Below, piece by piece: positions 6,378-7,284 of a DNA stretch of 7,284 nucleotides. The position numbers and the translations under genes are program-made. Source of the DNA: Clostridiaceae bacterium (GTDB taxonomy: Bacteria; Bacillota; Clostridia; Saccharofermentanales; UBA5734); the NCBI GenBank assembly GCA_012511525.1, contig JAAZFW010000392.1:1-7284 (forward strand), given 5' to 3'. Within the stretch, counting starts at the first letter, position 1. Each line of letters begins with the position of its first letter. The notes below the pieces were generated by a model. That model had not been told where the DNA came from. It saw nothing but the letters and a program-made list of their open reading frames with translations, and searched no databases.

Positions 6378-7284
6378 AAAAGCTCTGGACACGGCTTGGC
6401 AGCTTACCTTACCTGCTCTATTTGGCGCTCTTGGCGCCGGTGGGCTTTCTTTTCTGGCTGATGCCCCAGGATGCGGGCCGTATCCTGATCTGGCATCTCG
6501 CGCTCAGCATCCCCGGCTGGCTGGTCTGGCCAGCTGTCTGCCGGCTGTTTCCGGATGGCGACGGCGGTTACCTGCTGGCCAAGGCAATCGGGCTGGCCAT
6601 CCCCGCCTGGATCGTCTGGACCTTGTCGTTTCTGCACCTGCTTCCCTTTGCCCGCTGGGCGATCATCGCCGTGCTGCTCCTGGTTGGTGCGGCGGCCTGG
6701 GCCTGGCGGCGCGGCTACCAGACCGCCTGGGATTTTCTGCGCCGGCCATCGGGCAGCCGCCATCTTGTTGCCGGCGAATTGTTCATCCTTAGTGCTTTGA
6801 TCTTGTGGAGTTTCGCCCGCGGCCTGAAACCGGAGCTGGACAGCCTGGAGAAGTTCATGGACCTGGGACTGATGAACAGCCTCTATCGCTCGCGTTATCT
6901 GCCTGCACCGGACATGTGGTTTGCCGGCAGCAACATCAACTATTACTATTTCGGTCAGTTTGTCTACACATACCTGGCCAAACTGACCGGCATTCGGCCG
7001 GAGATCGCCTACAACCTGGGCATGGCGACCACCTTCGCCATGACCGCGGCGCTGGCCTATACGGCCGGGAGCCGCCTTTTTCTGCTGCTGCGCCAGGATA
7101 TCCGCGCCTGTGCACCGGCCTGGGCGACCGTCTCCGGACTTGCGGCCTCGGCCCTGGTCACCGTCGCCGGCAACGGACACGCGTTCCTGTACGCCGACGG
7201 TTCACCCGGAAAAAAGCTGCTGGACTGGGCGCTGAGACGCGGCTGGGTAGGCGGCACGGCCGACAAGGCCTACTGGTTTGCCGA
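6374..7284 (+). CDS. DUF2298 / Chlor_Arch_YYY polytopic membrane protein (N-terminal part, runs off window)
   Basis: The first 303 codons are visible and the frame is open to the right edge. The protein starts MKKLWTRLGS and has about seven hydrophobic segments, at roughly residues 11-30, 36-57, 66-90, 93-111, 131-149, 209-238 and 245-265. Between the fifth and sixth is the family's conserved loop: an acidic LDSLEKFMDLGLMNS (155-169), then PAPDMWFAGSNIN and the diagnostic YYYxG motif (YYYFG, residues 190-194), followed by LAKLTGI and later AGNGH. This matches the Chlor_Arch_YYY family (TIGR03662, DUF2298), known from Chloroflexota, archaea and a few clostridia; full members have about 700-900 residues, so well over half the gene is missing. 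The membrane layout and acidic loop resemble GT-C glycosyltransferases, which is inference. The start is fixed by AGGAGG and the ATGA overlap with the flavoprotein gene. Confidence 0.9.
   Translation, partial: MKKLWTRLGSLPYLLYLALLAPVGFLFWLMPQDAGRILIWHLALSIPGWLVWPAVCRLFPDGDGGYLLAKAIGLAIPAWIVWTLSFLHLLPFARWAIIAVLLLVGAAAWAWRRGYQTAWDFLRRPSGSRHLVAGELFILSALILWSFARGLKPELDSLEKFMDLGLMNSLYRSRYLPAPDMWFAGSNINYYYFGQFVYTYLAKLTGIRPEIAYNLGMATTFAMTAALAYTAGSRLFLLLRQDIRACAPAWATVSGLAASALVTVAGNGHAFLYADGSPGKKLLDWALRRGWVGGTADKAYWFA

Noticed and set aside
6404..7180. A 258-codon minus-strand open frame opposite the membrane protein
   Set aside because: The plus strand encodes a clear YYY-family protein with a strong ribosome-binding site; the minus-strand product is Gln/Gly-rich and unlike any known protein.

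Overview
The window is a GC-rich (roughly 60% by eye), gene-dense bacterial segment with two divergent transcription units reading outward from a 187-base intergenic region at 3450-3636. The AlaRS and the DUF1015 protein most resemble Clostridia-type Bacillota versions: the AlaRS has the four-cysteine insertion common in clostridial enzymes, and the DUF1015 protein keeps that group's N- and C-terminal signatures. The lineage is inferred from remembered protein features, not from a search. I would not go below 'probably a high-GC Clostridia-like anaerobe'; Chloroflexota cannot be fully excluded because of the YYY-family membrane protein at the right end.

Left unit, minus strand (3449 down to 1): alanyl-tRNA synthetase (alaS), then a HINT-type HIT-family nucleotide hydrolase whose ribosome-binding site overlaps the alaS stop codon, then after 60 bases a PHP-domain metal-dependent phosphoesterase that starts with GTG and leaves the window at base 1. 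This looks like one operon: a synthetase that makes alanyl-AMP, a small hydrolase of a family known to cleave aminoacyl-adenylates, and a second phosphoesterase.

Right unit, plus strand (3637 to 7284): a DUF1015 protein, then after 26 bases an FAD-dependent flavoprotein of the amine oxidase/protoporphyrinogen oxidase-like superfamily, then a large polytopic membrane protein of the DUF2298 (Chlor_Arch_YYY) family. The last gene overlaps its predecessor by an ATGA and runs off the right edge. The flavoprotein/membrane-protein pair is the least characterised part. I suggest it works on a lipid-linked or surface glycan, but that is inference.

The intergenic region holds one plausible promoter for each direction and no visible T-box leader before alaS. 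I see no RNA genes, mobile elements, CRISPR arrays or convincing terminators. The other long open frames, up to 470 codons, are compositional shadows antisense to real genes. The content is mostly conserved housekeeping genes; I found no clearly new defence or mobile system.
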